Assembly: GCA_963787895.1 (NCBI GenBank)
Contig: CAWBEX010000007.1
Location: 496,001 to 560,000 of the forward strand
From: Anderseniella sp963787895
GTDB lineage: Bacteria; Pseudomonadota; Alphaproteobacteria; Rhizobiales; Aestuariivirgaceae
Direction of reading: 5' to 3'
Length of the DNA: 64,000 bases
Shown: piece after piece, positions 1-8,593 of the stretch
Layout of the letters: each line of letters begins with the position of its first letter
How positions within the stretch are numbered: position 1 is the first letter of the stretch
Notes under the pieces: model-generated
Told to the model about the DNA's origin: nothing
Seen by the model: only the letters and a program-made list of their open reading frames with translations
The model's database searches: none
Translations under genes and position numbers: made by a program

Positions 1-239
1 CTATGAAGCACACATTGTCGGGCCGTGATGAGAAGATGTTGATGAAGCTGATCGTCGAACCCAAGTCTGACAAGGTAGTTGGCTGTCACATCATGGGTCC
101 AGATGCCGGGGAAATGGCGCAGCTGCTCGGCATCTCAGTGAAAATGGGTGCCACCAAGGCTGACTTCGACTCCACCATGGCCGTTCACCCGACTGCGTCT
201 GAAGAGCTGGTCACCATGCGCACCAAGTGGAGCGGATAA
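1..239 (+). CDS. gor: Glutathione-disulfide reductase, C-terminal part (5' end outside window)
   Basis: About 79 C-terminal residues of a pyridine-nucleotide disulfide oxidoreductase. The segment covers the dimerisation domain, with VVGCHIMGPDAGEMAQLLG followed by the active-site stretch VHPTASEELVTMR. Its histidine-glutamate pair protonates the redox cysteine of the partner subunit, and this ending is typical of alphaproteobacterial glutathione reductase. The enzyme uses NADPH to keep cytosolic glutathione reduced. The reading frame is open from the window edge and stops with TAA at 237-239. The next gene starts one base later, so the two are probably co-transcribed. A general dihydrolipoamide-dehydrogenase relative is the alternative, but the C-terminal sequence fits Gor better. 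Confidence 0.85.
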   Translation, partial: MKHTLSGRDEKMLMKLIVEPKSDKVVGCHIMGPDAGEMAQLLGISVKMGATKADFDSTMAVHPTASEELVTMRTKWSG

Positions 240-240
240 T

Positions 241-606
241 ATGCTGGAGTTTGCGCCTGCGATTCCGATTTTCAGAATTTTCGATGAAGCAAAGGCACGC
301 GAGTTCTACATTGAATTTCTCGAATTCGAAGTGGACTTCGAGCATCGGTTTTCAGATGACGCGCCGCTTTATCTGGGAATTTCGCGCGACAGTTTCGAAC
401 TGCATCTGAGCGAACATTTCGGCGATGGCACTCCAGGAAGCAGGGTGCGGGTTCAGGTGAGCGATATCGATGATCTGCACACCGCGCTGACAGCAAAGAA
501 ATACAAACATTGCCGCCCCAACATTCTCGATCAGGACTGGGGTCAAAGAGAAATTATTGTAGATGATCCGTTCGGCAATAAACTGGTGTTCTGTCAGCCC
601 AAGTAG
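241..606 (+). CDS. VOC family (glyoxalase/bleomycin-resistance fold) protein
   Basis: A 121-residue single-domain protein of the vicinal oxygen chelate superfamily. The start PIFRIFDEAKAREFYIEFL is the usual beta-alpha opening, and the end IIVDDPFGNKLVFCQ matches the DPFGN.L.F motif of bleomycin-resistance and glyoxalase-like proteins. I chose ATG 241 because it follows the gor stop directly and GGAG lies just upstream; longer in-frame starts would overlap gor. Substrate unknown. The closeness to glutathione reductase could mean a glutathione-linked role, but that is inference. Confidence 0.8.
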   Translation: MLEFAPAIPIFRIFDEAKAREFYIEFLEFEVDFEHRFSDDAPLYLGISRDSFELHLSEHFGDGTPGSRVRVQVSDIDDLHTALTAKKYKHCRPNILDQDWGQREIIVDDPFGNKLVFCQPK

Positions 607-642
607 GCCGCAGCGCCCGCCGGCTCAGATGTCGCTATAGCG

Positions 643-939
643 CTACCATCCACCGGCCTTGAACATCCTGTCGCCCTGCTGATCAATGATTTGCTTTGCC
701 TTGATCAACGTGAAACGCGCAGCTTCATCAGCCGTAGTGAATGTGTCGGCCCGGATGAATTCGTGGGTTGGACCGTCCGGTTCGTCTTCCTTGCGGATGA
801 CACCTGCAATGTTGAACTGACCGCCGCTTGCCTTGGGCCGAGGTTCGATAATGAAACCGTTGTAGGCCTCAGACTTTGCCGAAGTTGTTTCGGCAGCCTT
901 TTCACCACCACCAAAAAGTTTTGAGAAAAATCCACTCAT
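643..939 (-). CDS. HlyU family protein
   Basis: A 98-residue protein beginning with the hydrophobic/glycine stretch MSGFFSKLFGGGE. The core reads YNGFIIEPRPKASGGQFNIAG and later HEFIRADTF...DEAARFTLIKAKQIIDQQGD. This is the HlyU family (PF10115), which is widespread in alphaproteobacteria; in Vibrio, HlyU names a virulence regulator of a different fold. The gene stands alone, transcribed away from the symporter at 1058. No DNA-binding motif is visible, so I give no regulatory role. Confidence 0.8.
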   Translation of the reverse strand: MSGFFSKLFGGGEKAAETTSAKSEAYNGFIIEPRPKASGGQFNIAGVIRKEDEPDGPTHEFIRADTFTTADEAARFTLIKAKQIIDQQGDRMFKAGGW

Positions 940-1057
940 GCATCACCTCTTTGCTGGCTCACTGTAGCATTCACGAACAGATGATCCAAATGTGTCTTGC
1001 TTTAAGGTATGACCGGCGCACATTGCTGACGACCTCAAATGGCTGGACAGTTCTATC

Positions 1058-2434
1058 ATGACAACATCGTTGCTGTTGACGCTCGCCGTTCTGGCGGTGG
1101 TTTCCCTGTTGATCGCACCGCACAAGGGCACCGTGAACGGCTTCTACGCCGGCAAGAGCGACAAAGGGGAACCCCCGTCTCTGATTACGCTGGTGTTTTC
1201 TCAAGTCACCACCTGGATTTTCGCCCGATCTCTGCTGACCGCGGCAATTCTCGGATTTTACTATGGGGTCGGAGGCGCACTGGCCTATACCGCCTACTAC
1301 CTGTCGTTTTTCACCGGCGCTGTCATTGTTGACCAGATCCGTTTCCGCCATGGCTATGAATCCATTCAGGGATTTCTGAAGGACCGATTTGGCGCTTCTG
1401 GCACTACGGCCTACAATATTGTCATTGGCTTGCGGCTTGTATCAGAAGTGTTCGCCAACCTGATCGTCATCGGCATCATATTTGGCGCAGAGGGAACCAC
1501 GGTTTACATCACTGCGGTTGCGGTTGCTGCGCTGTTCACACTTGGTTATTCGATGCTGGGTGGTCTGCGAGCATCACTGCGCACAGATGTTTTCCAGATG
1601 AGTGTTTTTCTCGTCATGTTGGCTGTTCTGGTGATCGAGCTTGCCATGGCGCCGGGTTGGTCGGTTTCCCTGCTTGCTACAACGGCAAAGCCGGTCACAG
1701 ACCCGGGGTGGGTTCTGCTGCTGGTCGCGATGCTGCAGGTCATTTCCTATCCCATGCATGATCCGGTCATGATGGACCGCGGATTTCTGGCCGACCGCAA
1801 GACAACCTGGAAATCCTTCCTGCATGCGGGCTGGCTGTCGATGGCCTGCATATTCCTGTTCGCGCTGTTGGGGGTCTATGCAGGAACAGTCAAGTTGCCG
1901 GATGAGGTGATGCTGGATGTACTCAAGCGCACAATGGGCGAAACAACGATGCTGATCGTCAATCTGGCCCTGATTATATCGGCTGTTTCAACGCTCGACT
2001 CGACGTTGTCGAGCGCGTCAAAACTGACCGTCAAGGACATGAGGCTGGCCGCACCGACGCTCGTCAATGGCCGCATTGCCATGCTTGTGTTCATGGCCGG
2101 CGGGCTGGCATTCCTCTTTCTCAACACCAAGGAGCTTTACGCTGCCGTTGCTGTTTCCGGTACGGCCTCAATGTTCCTCACACCGGTCATCCTCTTCTGT
2201 GTCATCGGCGACAGGCGCGTATCCTTGTGGGCATTTCACACCGCGTTCGCTGCGGCACTGGCAGGCGCGGTACTTTACTACCTTGAAGAAGGTGGTGGCG
2301 GCTTCATGACTGCAGCCTTCGGCATTGAGCACAAATACACCAAGCTGCTGTACATCTGTGTGACCGTGCTGGCAGTTGGCAATGGCGCGTTCGCTCTCGC
2401 GCTGAAACCAAAGACAGTATCACAACCTGTCTGA
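1058..2434 (+). CDS. Sodium:solute symporter (SSS family)
   Basis: A 458-residue integral membrane protein with about 12-13 hydrophobic segments and no signal peptide. The pattern GGLRASLRTDVFQM in mid-protein and the later ISAVSTLDSTLSSASKLTVKD, in the position of the conserved Na+-site serines, are typical of the SSS/SLC5 family. Substrate cannot be read from sequence. It faces, tail to tail across 12 bp, a unit of a guanidino-group enzyme and a DUF1989 protein, so a guanidino or ureido compound is a possible cargo. That link is by position only. ATG 1058 gives the full first helix; its Shine-Dalgarno is weak. Confidence 0.85.
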   Translation: MTTSLLLTLAVLAVVSLLIAPHKGTVNGFYAGKSDKGEPPSLITLVFSQVTTWIFARSLLTAAILGFYYGVGGALAYTAYYLSFFTGAVIVDQIRFRHGYESIQGFLKDRFGASGTTAYNIVIGLRLVSEVFANLIVIGIIFGAEGTTVYITAVAVAALFTLGYSMLGGLRASLRTDVFQMSVFLVMLAVLVIELAMAPGWSVSLLATTAKPVTDPGWVLLLVAMLQVISYPMHDPVMMDRGFLADRKTTWKSFLHAGWLSMACIFLFALLGVYAGTVKLPDEVMLDVLKRTMGETTMLIVNLALIISAVSTLDSTLSSASKLTVKDMRLAAPTLVNGRIAMLVFMAGGLAFLFLNTKELYAAVAVSGTASMFLTPVILFCVIGDRRVSLWAFHTAFAAALAGAVLYYLEEGGGGFMTAAFGIEHKYTKLLYICVTVLAVGNGAFALALKPKTVSQPV

Positions 2435-2446
2435 ACCAGTAGCGTT

Positions 2447-3460
2447 CTAGACCGGATCGCGTATCAACGGGCAGGTGGAGCAATGCACTCCGCCGCCATT
2501 GAGTTGCATCTTGTCAAAGTCGATGGGGATGACCTCCACGCCCTTTGACTGCAGCACATCCAGCGTGCGGTTGCTGGCACCATTGCCCATGATGTATTTG
2601 CCCGGCGCAATGGCCAACCCATTGATGATCCAGGGGTTGTCCTGCGGGGTGATCTCAACAGTATCCACACCCAGCGCGCGCAGCTTTTCCAGAAACCAGA
2701 ACGGCAACTGCATCGCATCAACCAGAGCAAGGTCCTTGTCCACCATCACAAAGGAGCCGTCGATGTGGATGGTGTAGCCGTTCAGGTCTACTACCAGCAG
2801 TTCCACACCTTGCCTTCTCAACACGTCGTCAAGCTGGCTGATGGCTTCGTCATTGATGCGGATGGAGCGGCCCACAACGGCCGTATTCGAATTGATCCAT
2901 GCAAAGGAGCCGCCTTCCAGCATCCCGTTGGAATGGATGGTGCGCAAAATCGGCACCCCCAGTTTGGCGAGTGTCCGTGTCACCACCATTTCTTCTCCGT
3001 GGCGGATGCGCGGCGCCATGCGGCAGATGACTGCGCCTCCCTTGACCATGAGCACAGAGTCGCGCGTGTAGCAGGATTTCAGCATCCCGTCGGTCTGGCC
3101 CTGGCTGTCGAGATAATGCACCTCAATGCCTTCACGCTTGAATATCCCGATCATCTTGTCGTGCTGGGCGCGCAGCTCATCCATTGGCGGCACATGGTCT
3201 GATTGCCAGTACCAGCCCTTTTCGAGGTCACCGAAAGAGCCGATCTCCTCGATCTTCTTTTTCGGGTCGACCATGTCCAGTTCCGGTCCCGGACGGTGCA
3301 CCAGGATGGAGCGGATCCGTCCCACATCATTGTCTACGCCCCAGGCCTGGCCCCAGTCCTTCTTCAACCGGGCAGCGTCCTCAAACGGGGGCTCCGGGTC
3401 CGACCCGAACATCTGGATGGTCTTCTGGTAGACGTGCTCTGCAAGGCCGGATGAACTCAT
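2447..3460 (-). CDS. Arginine deiminase / dimethylargininase-type guanidino-modifying enzyme
   Basis: A 337-residue cytosolic protein of the pentein fold (arginine deiminase, DDAH, amidinotransferase). Visible landmarks are YTRDSVLMV (131-139), the acidic residue of MLEGGSF (Glu182), HIDGSFV (His232) and the C-terminal nucleophile in GGGVHCST (Cys327). This is the full Glu-His-Cys set of the superfamily. Such enzymes hydrolyse or transfer the amidino group of arginine, methylarginines or related guanidines; which one applies here is not decidable by eye. It is the second gene of a pair, 12 bp after the DUF1989 gene at 3473-4066, and is convergent with the SSS symporter. Length is normal for amidinotransferase-like members. 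Confidence 0.8.
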   Translation of the reverse strand: MSSSGLAEHVYQKTIQMFGSDPEPPFEDAARLKKDWGQAWGVDNDVGRIRSILVHRPGPELDMVDPKKKIEEIGSFGDLEKGWYWQSDHVPPMDELRAQHDKMIGIFKREGIEVHYLDSQGQTDGMLKSCYTRDSVLMVKGGAVICRMAPRIRHGEEMVVTRTLAKLGVPILRTIHSNGMLEGGSFAWINSNTAVVGRSIRINDEAISQLDDVLRRQGVELLVVDLNGYTIHIDGSFVMVDKDLALVDAMQLPFWFLEKLRALGVDTVEITPQDNPWIINGLAIAPGKYIMGNGASNRTLDVLQSKGVEVIPIDFDKMQLNGGGVHCSTCPLIRDPV

Positions 3461-3472
3461 GCCACTTGCTCC

Positions 3473-4066
3473 TCAGCCGAGAATTTCAAAATGCGCTTCG
3501 GTTGGTTTCTGAGAATTGATGTCGAGAATATCCTGCGGACAGCACGACATGACAGCTATGACGTCAATCTCGGCGCGCAGCACCAGATAGTCGCCAGGTT
3601 TCGACAGGGCAGGGTCAAACGACAATGAACCGTCCTGCTGCCAGGGAATGTTCATGAACAGGTTGATGGACGCAGGCGTGTACGGCACATGGAACCCCAA
3701 TTCGGCCAACGCTGCGTGCATGTTGTCCTTGCAGTTGTCGTGATATTCCTTGCAGCCCAACAGGCCATATCGTTCATTGTCGCACGGTGCCATCAGCGTG
3801 TCGTGACGGCCCGGTGACGTGTCCTCGACCAGTGTCATCAGCGCGCGGCGGCGGTTTGAATACAGCGCATCGCCTGTTTCTGGAAACAGCCGGTGCCACG
3901 TTGGGCGGCACTGGTCCATGCCGGTGTATTCGGTCAGGTGACCCGCCACGAACGCCCAGAAATCCACAACCTGCGTGCCGTGGGTGTTGATGATCTTGAT
4001 CGACTGACCCTTGTTGACGAAAGCTGCCTTGCCGCGGCGCGCGGGAACTGTGTACAGTGTGGTCAT
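3473..4066 (-). CDS. DUF1989 / urea carboxylase-associated family protein
   Basis: A 197-residue protein of the DUF1989 family. The signature runs from the start (TVPARRGKAAFV.KGQ..KIINTHGTQVVDFWAF) through TSPGRHDTLMAPC, GCKEYHDNCKDNM and FMNIPW to LRAEIDVIAVMSCCPQD. Several conserved Cys and His residues are plausible metal ligands. Members of this family were first seen beside urea carboxylase, and two were later shown to form carboxyguanidine deiminase in guanidine breakdown. Here only one copy is present and no urea carboxylase is in the window; the partner is the arginine-deiminase-like gene just downstream. Start is ATG 4066; the 143 bp before ileS form a divergent promoter region. Confidence 0.8.
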   Translation of the reverse strand: MTTLYTVPARRGKAAFVNKGQSIKIINTHGTQVVDFWAFVAGHLTEYTGMDQCRPTWHRLFPETGDALYSNRRRALMTLVEDTSPGRHDTLMAPCDNERYGLLGCKEYHDNCKDNMHAALAELGFHVPYTPASINLFMNIPWQQDGSLSFDPALSKPGDYLVLRAEIDVIAVMSCCPQDILDINSQKPTEAHFEILG

Positions 4067-4209
4067 GTTGGTCTCGTGATGCCCTGATTGTTGTTTCCGG
4101 TTGAATGCAGGTTATCAGGTTTTTTCGTGCTGTCACCTCACCACCTTCCATATATCCGCGAACGCTGTTAGAAGGCGGCACGACCAATATCCAGCGATGA
4201 ATTGAAGCC

Positions 4210-7182
4210 ATGAACGATACCAAGACGGAACGCGATTATTCCACCACGCTGTTCCTGCCAAAGACCGATTTTCCCATGCGCGCCGGCCTGCCAACCAAGG
4301 AGCCGGAAATTCTCGCCCGCTGGGAGAAGATGGACCTGTACAAGACCCTGCGCGAGCAGTCGAAGGGCCGTCCGAAATACGTGCTGCACGATGGCCCGCC
4401 CTATGCCAACGGCAACATCCATATCGGCCATGCGCTCAACAAGATCCTGAAGGACCTGATCACCCGCTCGTTCCAGATGCGCGGCTACGACTCGAATTAC
4501 GTGCCGGGCTGGGACTGTCACGGCCTGCCCATCGAATGGAAGATCGAGGAGCAGTACCGCGCCAAGGGCAAGGACAAGGACGAGGTGCCGATCAACGAAT
4601 TCCGCGAGGAATGCCGCCAGTTCGCCAAACACTGGATCGGCGTGCAGACGGAGGAGTTCAAGCGCCTTGGCGTTGTCGGTGATTTCGTCACGCCTTATCT
4701 GACCATGAACTTTGAGGCCGAGGCGATCATCGCCAACGAGCTGATGAAGTTCGCCATGTCCGGCCAGCTTTATCGCGGCTCCAAGCCGGTCATGTGGTCG
4801 GTGGTCGAACGCACAGCGCTGGCCGAGGCCGAGGTTGAGTACGAGACGTACGAGTCCGATACGGTCTGGGTGAAGTTTCCGATTGTAGAAACTGGCTTGA
4901 AGACCAAACAGACTCTTTCGATGAAAGCACCTCGACTAGAGCAGAGCAGATCGTCGGAAAACAATGAACTGATTGAAAGTTTGAATCGAGCTACGTGATC
5001 TGGACCGTGGACCATACCTGGCAACCGCGCGATCTGCTTTTCCGACCGGGTAGACTATGGCTTCTATGAGATTGAAAGCGCCCAGAATGACTTCGGTCCT
5101 CAGACGGGAGAGAAGATTGTTTGTTGCCGATGGCTCATCGGTGATGTTGAAGCGAAAGGCAAAAGTGAAAGCTGAGCGATTGCGAGACGTGCTTCAATCC
5201 GAATGAGATATCTCGATTTGTTTGCGCACATCCATTGAGAGGGCAGGGTTATGGTTCAGTTCGAGGTACCGATGCTCATGGCGATCACGTCACCGATGAT
5301 GCGGGCACGGGCTTCGTGCACACAGCCCCCGGTCATGGCCGCGATGACTTTGAAATCTGGATGGACAATGCAACCGCGCTGGAAGCACGCGGAATCGACC
5401 CCGCCATTCCCTTCACAGTTGGCCCGGATGGCCGCTTTACGGCGGATGCACCGGGTTTTGAAGGTGAGCAGGTCATCACCGATAAGGGCGATAAGGGCAA
5501 GGCCAATGATGCCGTCATCAAGGCGCTGATTGCAGCCAACAACCTGTTTGCCCGTGGCCGCCTGAAGCATGACTACCCGCATTCATGGCGGTCGAAGAAG
5601 CCGATCATCTTCCGCAACACGCCGCAATGGTTCGTCTACATGGACAAGCGAGATTGACGGCAAGACGCTGCGCGATACAGCCTTGAAGGCGATCGATGAC
5701 CACCCGCTTTGTGCCGGCGCGCGGACAAACCCGCCTGCGCGGCATGATCGAGGACCGCCCGGACTGGGTGTTGTCGCGCCAGCGCGCCTGGGGCGTGCCC
5801 ATCGCCGTGTTTGTCAGTGAAGACGGCGAAGTGCTGAAGGATGAAGCCGTCAACAAGCGCATTTTCGACGCGTTCAAGGTTGAAGGCGCTGACGCATGGT
5901 ACGCCGATGGCGCAAAGGAGCGTTTCCTCGGCTCTGACCATGACCACGCAAAGTGGACACAGGTGCGCGACATTCTCGATGTCTGGTTCGATTCAGGCTC
6001 CACCCATGCGTTTTGCCTTGAACAGCGCGATGATCTGAAATGGCCGGCTGATCTTTATCTCGAAGGCTCCGACCAGCATCGCGGCTGGTTCCACTCCTCG
6101 TTGCTGGAATGCTGCGGCACCCGTGGCCGCGCGCCCTATGACACGGTGTTGACCCATGGCTTCACCATGGACGAACACGGTCGCAAGATGTCCAAATCGC
6201 TTGGCAACACAGACCGCGCCGCAAGATGTCATCAAGCAATATGGTGCGGATATTCTACGGCTCTGGGTGGCCTCTGTCGATTACGCCGAGGACCAGCGCA
6301 TTGGCCCTGAAATCATCAAGTCGAACGTCGATGCCTATCGCAAGCTGCGCAACACGTTGCGCTGGATGCTGGGTTCGCTGGCGCATTTCAAGCCGGAAGA
6401 CAAGGTGTCTGACGCTGACATGCCCGAGCTTGAAAAACTGATGCTGAGCCATCTCGCCCGCCTCGATGGGGTGGTGCGCAAGGGATATGACGAGTTTGAT
6501 TTCCGCAAGATTTTCTCTGCGCTCAACAACTTCATGAACATAGAGCTGTCGTCGTTCTATTTCGACGTGCGCAAGGACACGCTTTATTGCGAAGCACCTT
6601 CGTCAGTGAAGCGTCGTGCTGCTCTTACCGCCATCGACCGTATCTTCGACTGCGTGGTGTCCTGGCTGGCGCCAATGCTGGTGTTTACCTGCGATGAGGC
6701 CTGGGAACAACGCCACGGAGAAGGCACTTGTGTTCATACGCAGCAGTTTCCTGACGTGGATGCCCGCTGGCGCGACAAGGATCTTGAGGCCAAGTGGGCC
6801 AGGGTCATGAAGGTGCGCTCGGTGGTTACTGGTGCACTGGAGATCGAGCGCCGCGAAAAGCGTATCGGGTCGTCGCTTGAGTCTGCCCCTGTGGTCCATA
6901 TCTCTGATGAGGGGCTGGCTGCCGCTGTAAAAGACATCGACATGGCCGAAATCTGCATCACGTCTGATGCTTCGGTGGAGCAGGGCGAGGGCCCCGCAGA
7001 TGCCTACAGGCTGGCAGAAGTGCGTGGAGTGTCAGTGGTGCCTGCCATGGCGACAGGGCACCAAGTGCGCGCGCTCATGGAAGGTTTCGCCGGATGTGGG
7101 CAGCGACCCCGAATACCCCGACGTGACCATGCGAGATGCTGATGCTTTGCGTGAATGGGCAAAGCTGGGCGTAAAAGTCTGA
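4210..7182 (+). pseudogene. ileS: Isoleucyl-tRNA synthetase, broken by multiple frameshifts
   Basis: Full-length homology to class Ia isoleucyl-tRNA synthetase (about 990 codons, normal for the group), but split over several frames. The first 262 codons (4210-4998) are open and carry the HIGH motif in GNIHIGHAL. Frame changes are then inferred near 4984, 5007 (about 8 bases missing within the WTTTPWT motif), 5122, 5135, 5164, 5204, 5257, 5278, 5649, 5701, 6213 and 7057. Between them the protein is well kept: CAHPLRGQGYG, TDDAGTGFVHTAPGHG, SRQRAWGVPI, DVWFDSGSTH, KMSKSLGN and the anticodon-binding region. The last frame ends at TGA 7180-7182, overlapping the lspA start by one base. The enzyme is essential, so this is either sequence error or a decaying copy with another ileS elsewhere. 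No neighbouring gene shows such damage. Confidence 0.85.
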
Positions 7183-7703
7183 TGGTTCGACGCATTGCAT
7201 TATGGGGACCTTTGTCAGCAGTCGGCATATCACTTGCCACGCTCGTCTACGTCGCCGATCAGGCGCACAAATGGTACATGCTTGACGTGTTCGGCATAAA
7301 GGCCATGCAGCCGGTGAACGTGTTTCCCGGTTTCGATCTGGTCATGGTGTGGAACTATGGCATCTCGTATGGATGGTTTGCCTCACATTCGGATATGACC
7401 AGATGGATCCTTGTTGGGCTCAAGCTGGTCGTTTCAGTTTTGCTGGTATTGTGGCTGGCGCGGCAGTCCAAGGCCTGGGTAGCCGCAGCCATAGGATTGA
7501 TCCTTGGCGGCGCACTGGCCAACGCGACCGACCGTATCGCGCACGGCGCGGTTGCGGATTTCTTTCACTTCTATGTAGGTTCATTCAGCTGGTATGTTTT
7601 CAACATTGCTGATGTGGCGATCGTTGCCGGCGTCCTGGTCTTGATCTTTGATTCGCTTGCCAGACCTGCCAAAGAAGGTGACGGCAGGACAAATCACGGC
7701 TGA
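7182..7703 (+). CDS. lspA: Lipoprotein signal peptidase (signal peptidase II)
   Basis: A 173-residue inner-membrane aspartic protease with four hydrophobic helices. VADQAHKWYML is the first conserved box, followed by VWNYGISYGWF. The two catalytic aspartates sit in NATDRIAHGAVADF and FNIADVAI. It removes signal peptides from prolipoproteins ahead of the lipidated cysteine. The start ATG at 7182 shares one base with the ileS stop (TGATG), the common ileS-lspA arrangement. An upstream in-frame start at 7155 would lie inside ileS and is less likely. The lipoprotein encoded next would be one of its substrates. Confidence 0.92.
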   Translation: MVRRIALWGPLSAVGISLATLVYVADQAHKWYMLDVFGIKAMQPVNVFPGFDLVMVWNYGISYGWFASHSDMTRWILVGLKLVVSVLLVLWLARQSKAWVAAAIGLILGGALANATDRIAHGAVADFFHFYVGSFSWYVFNIADVAIVAGVLVLIFDSLARPAKEGDGRTNHG

Positions 7704-7800
7704 CAAAGCCTTGCTTTTGCCCAAAACAGGTGTCACGCGTTTTACACGGCAGGCCCTAAGGGGTACTGTTTCTCAATTGGTCATGTGGAGAGTTGCAACA

Positions 7801-8364
7801 ATGGACGTTGTCCGCAAATACAGGCTTGCGATGCTAACACTGCTTTTGCCGGTGCTTGGCGCTTGTTCAGAAGGCAGTTTCCGGGACGCATTTGACGCAG
7901 GCAATCGTGGAGATGACACGGTTGTTGCCACCAATCAGCCGTTGTCGATGCCGCCAGACATGGCGTTGCGCCAGCCCGGTGCGGCAAATGCCCCGGCTTA
8001 TTCAAGCCCTCAAACCGGCAATGGTTTGCAGGTGCAGCAAGGTCAGCGCGCGACTGGCACCCCCACCTACCAGGCACCGCCTCCGCCGCAGCCAAGCCAG
8101 CCCGCATGGCAGAACACCGCGCCGGCTCCGGCCCCAGCCCAGCAGCAGGCCTATAACGCCCCGGCAGCACCAGCATCCACAGGAAATCCGGCAGATCAGC
8201 CTTATACGCGCCTCGGCATCAATCCTTACAACGCTGATGGCAGTCGCAAGGAACAGAAGGTTTTGGAAAAGGAGCTTCGTGCAGCTGAACTTGCCCAGAA
8301 GCAAGCTTCCAACCCGAATTACGGGACGGTCTTCAATATGGGTGAACTGTGGTCGGGCAACTAG
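7801..8364 (+). CDS. Proline/alanine/glutamine-rich lipoprotein of unknown function
   Basis: A 187-residue predicted lipoprotein. MDVVRKYRLAMLTLLLPVLGAC is a signal peptide ending in a lipobox with Cys22. The middle (about residues 60-130) is low-complexity and rich in Pro, Ala and Gln, a probable flexible periplasmic tether. The C-terminus, with its Lys/Glu-rich helix and the ending NPNYGTVFNMGELW, is the best conserved part and resembles short lipoproteins found between lspA and M16 peptidases in related bacteria. Start ATG 7801 is chosen because it places the signal peptide at the N-terminus; the frame is open from 7648 without coding character. Function unknown. Confidence 0.7.
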   Translation: MDVVRKYRLAMLTLLLPVLGACSEGSFRDAFDAGNRGDDTVVATNQPLSMPPDMALRQPGAANAPAYSSPQTGNGLQVQQGQRATGTPTYQAPPPPQPSQPAWQNTAPAPAPAQQQAYNAPAAPASTGNPADQPYTRLGINPYNADGSRKEQKVLEKELRAAELAQKQASNPNYGTVFNMGELWSGN

Positions 8365-8593
8365 TCTGACCGGTGAGTTGCCGCTCAAGGCTTGATGCCG
8401 CCTTCCAGTTGCCGTGTCTGCCTTACAAATAGTTCAGTGGCGAAGCGCCGCATTATCAGGCATTGTCAGCTTCGTTCGGCGCAAATCGCGCCGCGCTGGC
8501 AGGGGTTCAAAATATTCTTGCTGCCGCGACAATGACAAACCGGAGACCAACCTATTGCACGAGTTCCCTTTTGCCGGGTTGCACCTGAGGCTG

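Noticed and set aside
4890..5235. Mobile element inserted in ileS
   Set aside because: Once frameshifts are corrected the DNA still encodes IleS residues almost throughout; no terminal repeats or target duplication seen.
4984..7058. Programmed frameshifting in ileS
   Set aside because: Too many sites, of both signs, without common slippery sequences or stems; one site lacks 8 bases.
8414..8593. 60-codon extension of the first M16 peptidase
   Set aside because: Would bury the signal peptide and does not resemble any M16 N-terminus.
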